Shown here one piece after another: positions 63,613-64,000 of a stretch of 64,000 bases of DNA. The notes beneath the pieces are model-generated. The model saw only the letters and a program-made list of their open reading frames with translations. It made no database searches and was not told the DNA's origin. Made by a program: the position numbers and the translations under genes. This stretch comes from Mangrovimonas sp. ST2L15 (GTDB lineage: Bacteria > Bacteroidota > Bacteroidia > Flavobacteriales > Flavobacteriaceae): NCBI RefSeq assembly GCF_001280515.1, contig NZ_LBIQ01000035.1:124001-188000 (forward strand), given 5' to 3'. How positions within the stretch are numbered: position 1 is the first letter of the stretch; the number at the start of each line of letters is the position of its first letter.

Positions 63613-64000
63613 TTAATTAAATTCTGATGTCAAATGAAATTTAATACTAGGATATTTTTGTTGTGTCATTTGTAATGAAAACATCGAGTCTGCCAAAAAT
63701 ACGAGTTGGCCTCTTTTATCTTTAGCCAAATAGCGTTGTTTTACTCTTAAGAATTCTTTGTATTCTTCATTTTTTGGATCATCAGGATCTACCCAGCATG
63801 CTTTGTGTACCGCAACACTTTCATAAGTACATTTAGCCCCATATTCATGCTCCAATCGATATTGTATGACTTCATATTGAAGTGCTCCTACGGTTCCAAT
63901 GACTTTACGGCCGTTGAGTTCCAATGTAAATAACTGGGCAACACCTTCATCCATTAATTGATCAATACCTTTATTTAGCTGTTTTGATTTTAGCGGATCA
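63613..64000 (-). CDS. prfC: Peptide chain release factor 3, C-terminal part (5' end outside window)
   Basis: The minus-strand frame is open from the right edge, through DPLKSKQLNKGIDQLMDEG to the stop at 63613, so only about the last 129 residues are present; the frame's apparent ATG at 63954 is internal. Phrases VAQLFTLELNGRKVIGTVGALQYEVIQYRLEHEYGAKC and LVFLADSMFSLQMTQQKYP are typical of the RF3 C-terminal domain. RF3 is a GTPase that recycles RF1/RF2 after termination. The GTPase domain lies outside. Confidence 0.93.
   Translation of the reverse strand, partial: DPLKSKQLNKGIDQLMDEGVAQLFTLELNGRKVIGTVGALQYEVIQYRLEHEYGAKCTYESVAVHKACWVDPDDPKNEEYKEFLRVKQRYLAKDKRGQLVFLADSMFSLQMTQQKYPSIKFHLTSEFN

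Noticed and set aside
1-64000. CRISPR array, rRNA operon, prophage or complete insertion sequence
   Set aside because: No spaced direct repeat arrays, rRNA signature segments, phage structural genes or transposases were seen.

Overview
The window looks like a chromosomal segment of a member of the Bacteroidota, most likely family Flavobacteriaceae. The DNA is AT-rich. Several genes carry the characteristic promoter (TTG or TTTG about 18-22 bases upstream of TAnnTTTG), and Shine-Dalgarno sequences are almost absent. The gene content fits too: long TPR and TonB-receptor-like outer-membrane proteins, DUF2851, DUF3467, NamZ/DUF1343, and an rpsU with an exceptionally strong ribosome-binding site. 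No rRNA, CRISPR array, complete insertion sequence or prophage was seen.

Layout. 1-504 is the end of typA/bipA. 794-8073 is a surface-polysaccharide (O-antigen type) cluster. It holds a 3-amino-3,6-dideoxyhexose branch (FdtA/QdtA-like ketoisomerase, FdtB/QdtB-like aminotransferase, two acyl/acetyltransferase candidates), a Wzx-like flippase and three glycosyltransferases. 8154-13828 holds ftsE and, divergently, a two-gene unit of a ~1000-residue secreted TPR protein and a TonB-receptor-like barrel with no plug. 13942-14824 is an accessory patch: a small membrane protein bounded by TACAA/TTGTA palindromes, then a structured non-coding block. 14825-20307 holds an amidohydrolase lipoprotein, a methyltransferase and a tight four-gene unit (YkgJ, secreted protein, membrane hydroxylase, glycerophosphodiesterase). 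20524-22993 is a tandem pair of paralogous envelope proteins. 23040-29724 has NamZ, a LolC/E-like permease, a cysteine-synthase-family enzyme, a YihY/BrkB protein, a small ABM-like protein, an acyltransferase-3 membrane protein and a small secreted protein.

30121-36455 is a tripartite RND efflux operon preceded by a short secreted protein and a terminator/attenuator. 36671-39993 is pta-ackA, which interconverts acetyl-CoA and acetate with ATP formation. 40059-47874 contains DUF2851, PspC, a TrkA-N potassium channel, an AGCS symporter, a helix-hairpin-helix protein, an acyl-CoA dehydrogenase and a carboxypeptidase-regulatory-like protein. 48008-49546 is rpsU-xerC-hpf.

49647-62801 is the classic translation/transcription block tRNA-Thr(TGT)-Tyr(GTA)-Gly(TCC)-Thr(GGT)-tuf-tRNA-Trp(CCA)-secE-nusG-rplK-rplA-rplJ-rplL-rpoB-rpoC. 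It is in the same order as the E. coli thrU-tyrU-glyT-thrT-tufB region followed by secE-nusG-rplKAJL-rpoBC, and has strong hairpins in several gene junctions. 62854-64000 has DUF3467, a small Fe-S protein and the C-terminus of release factor 3 (prfC).

Most of the window is conventional. The least explained parts are the TPR/plugless-barrel pair, the palindrome-bounded gene with its neighbouring repeat block, the 17202-20307 unit, the tandem envelope paralogs with a duplication scar, and the acetyltransferase gene whose conserved N-terminus has no ordinary start codon.
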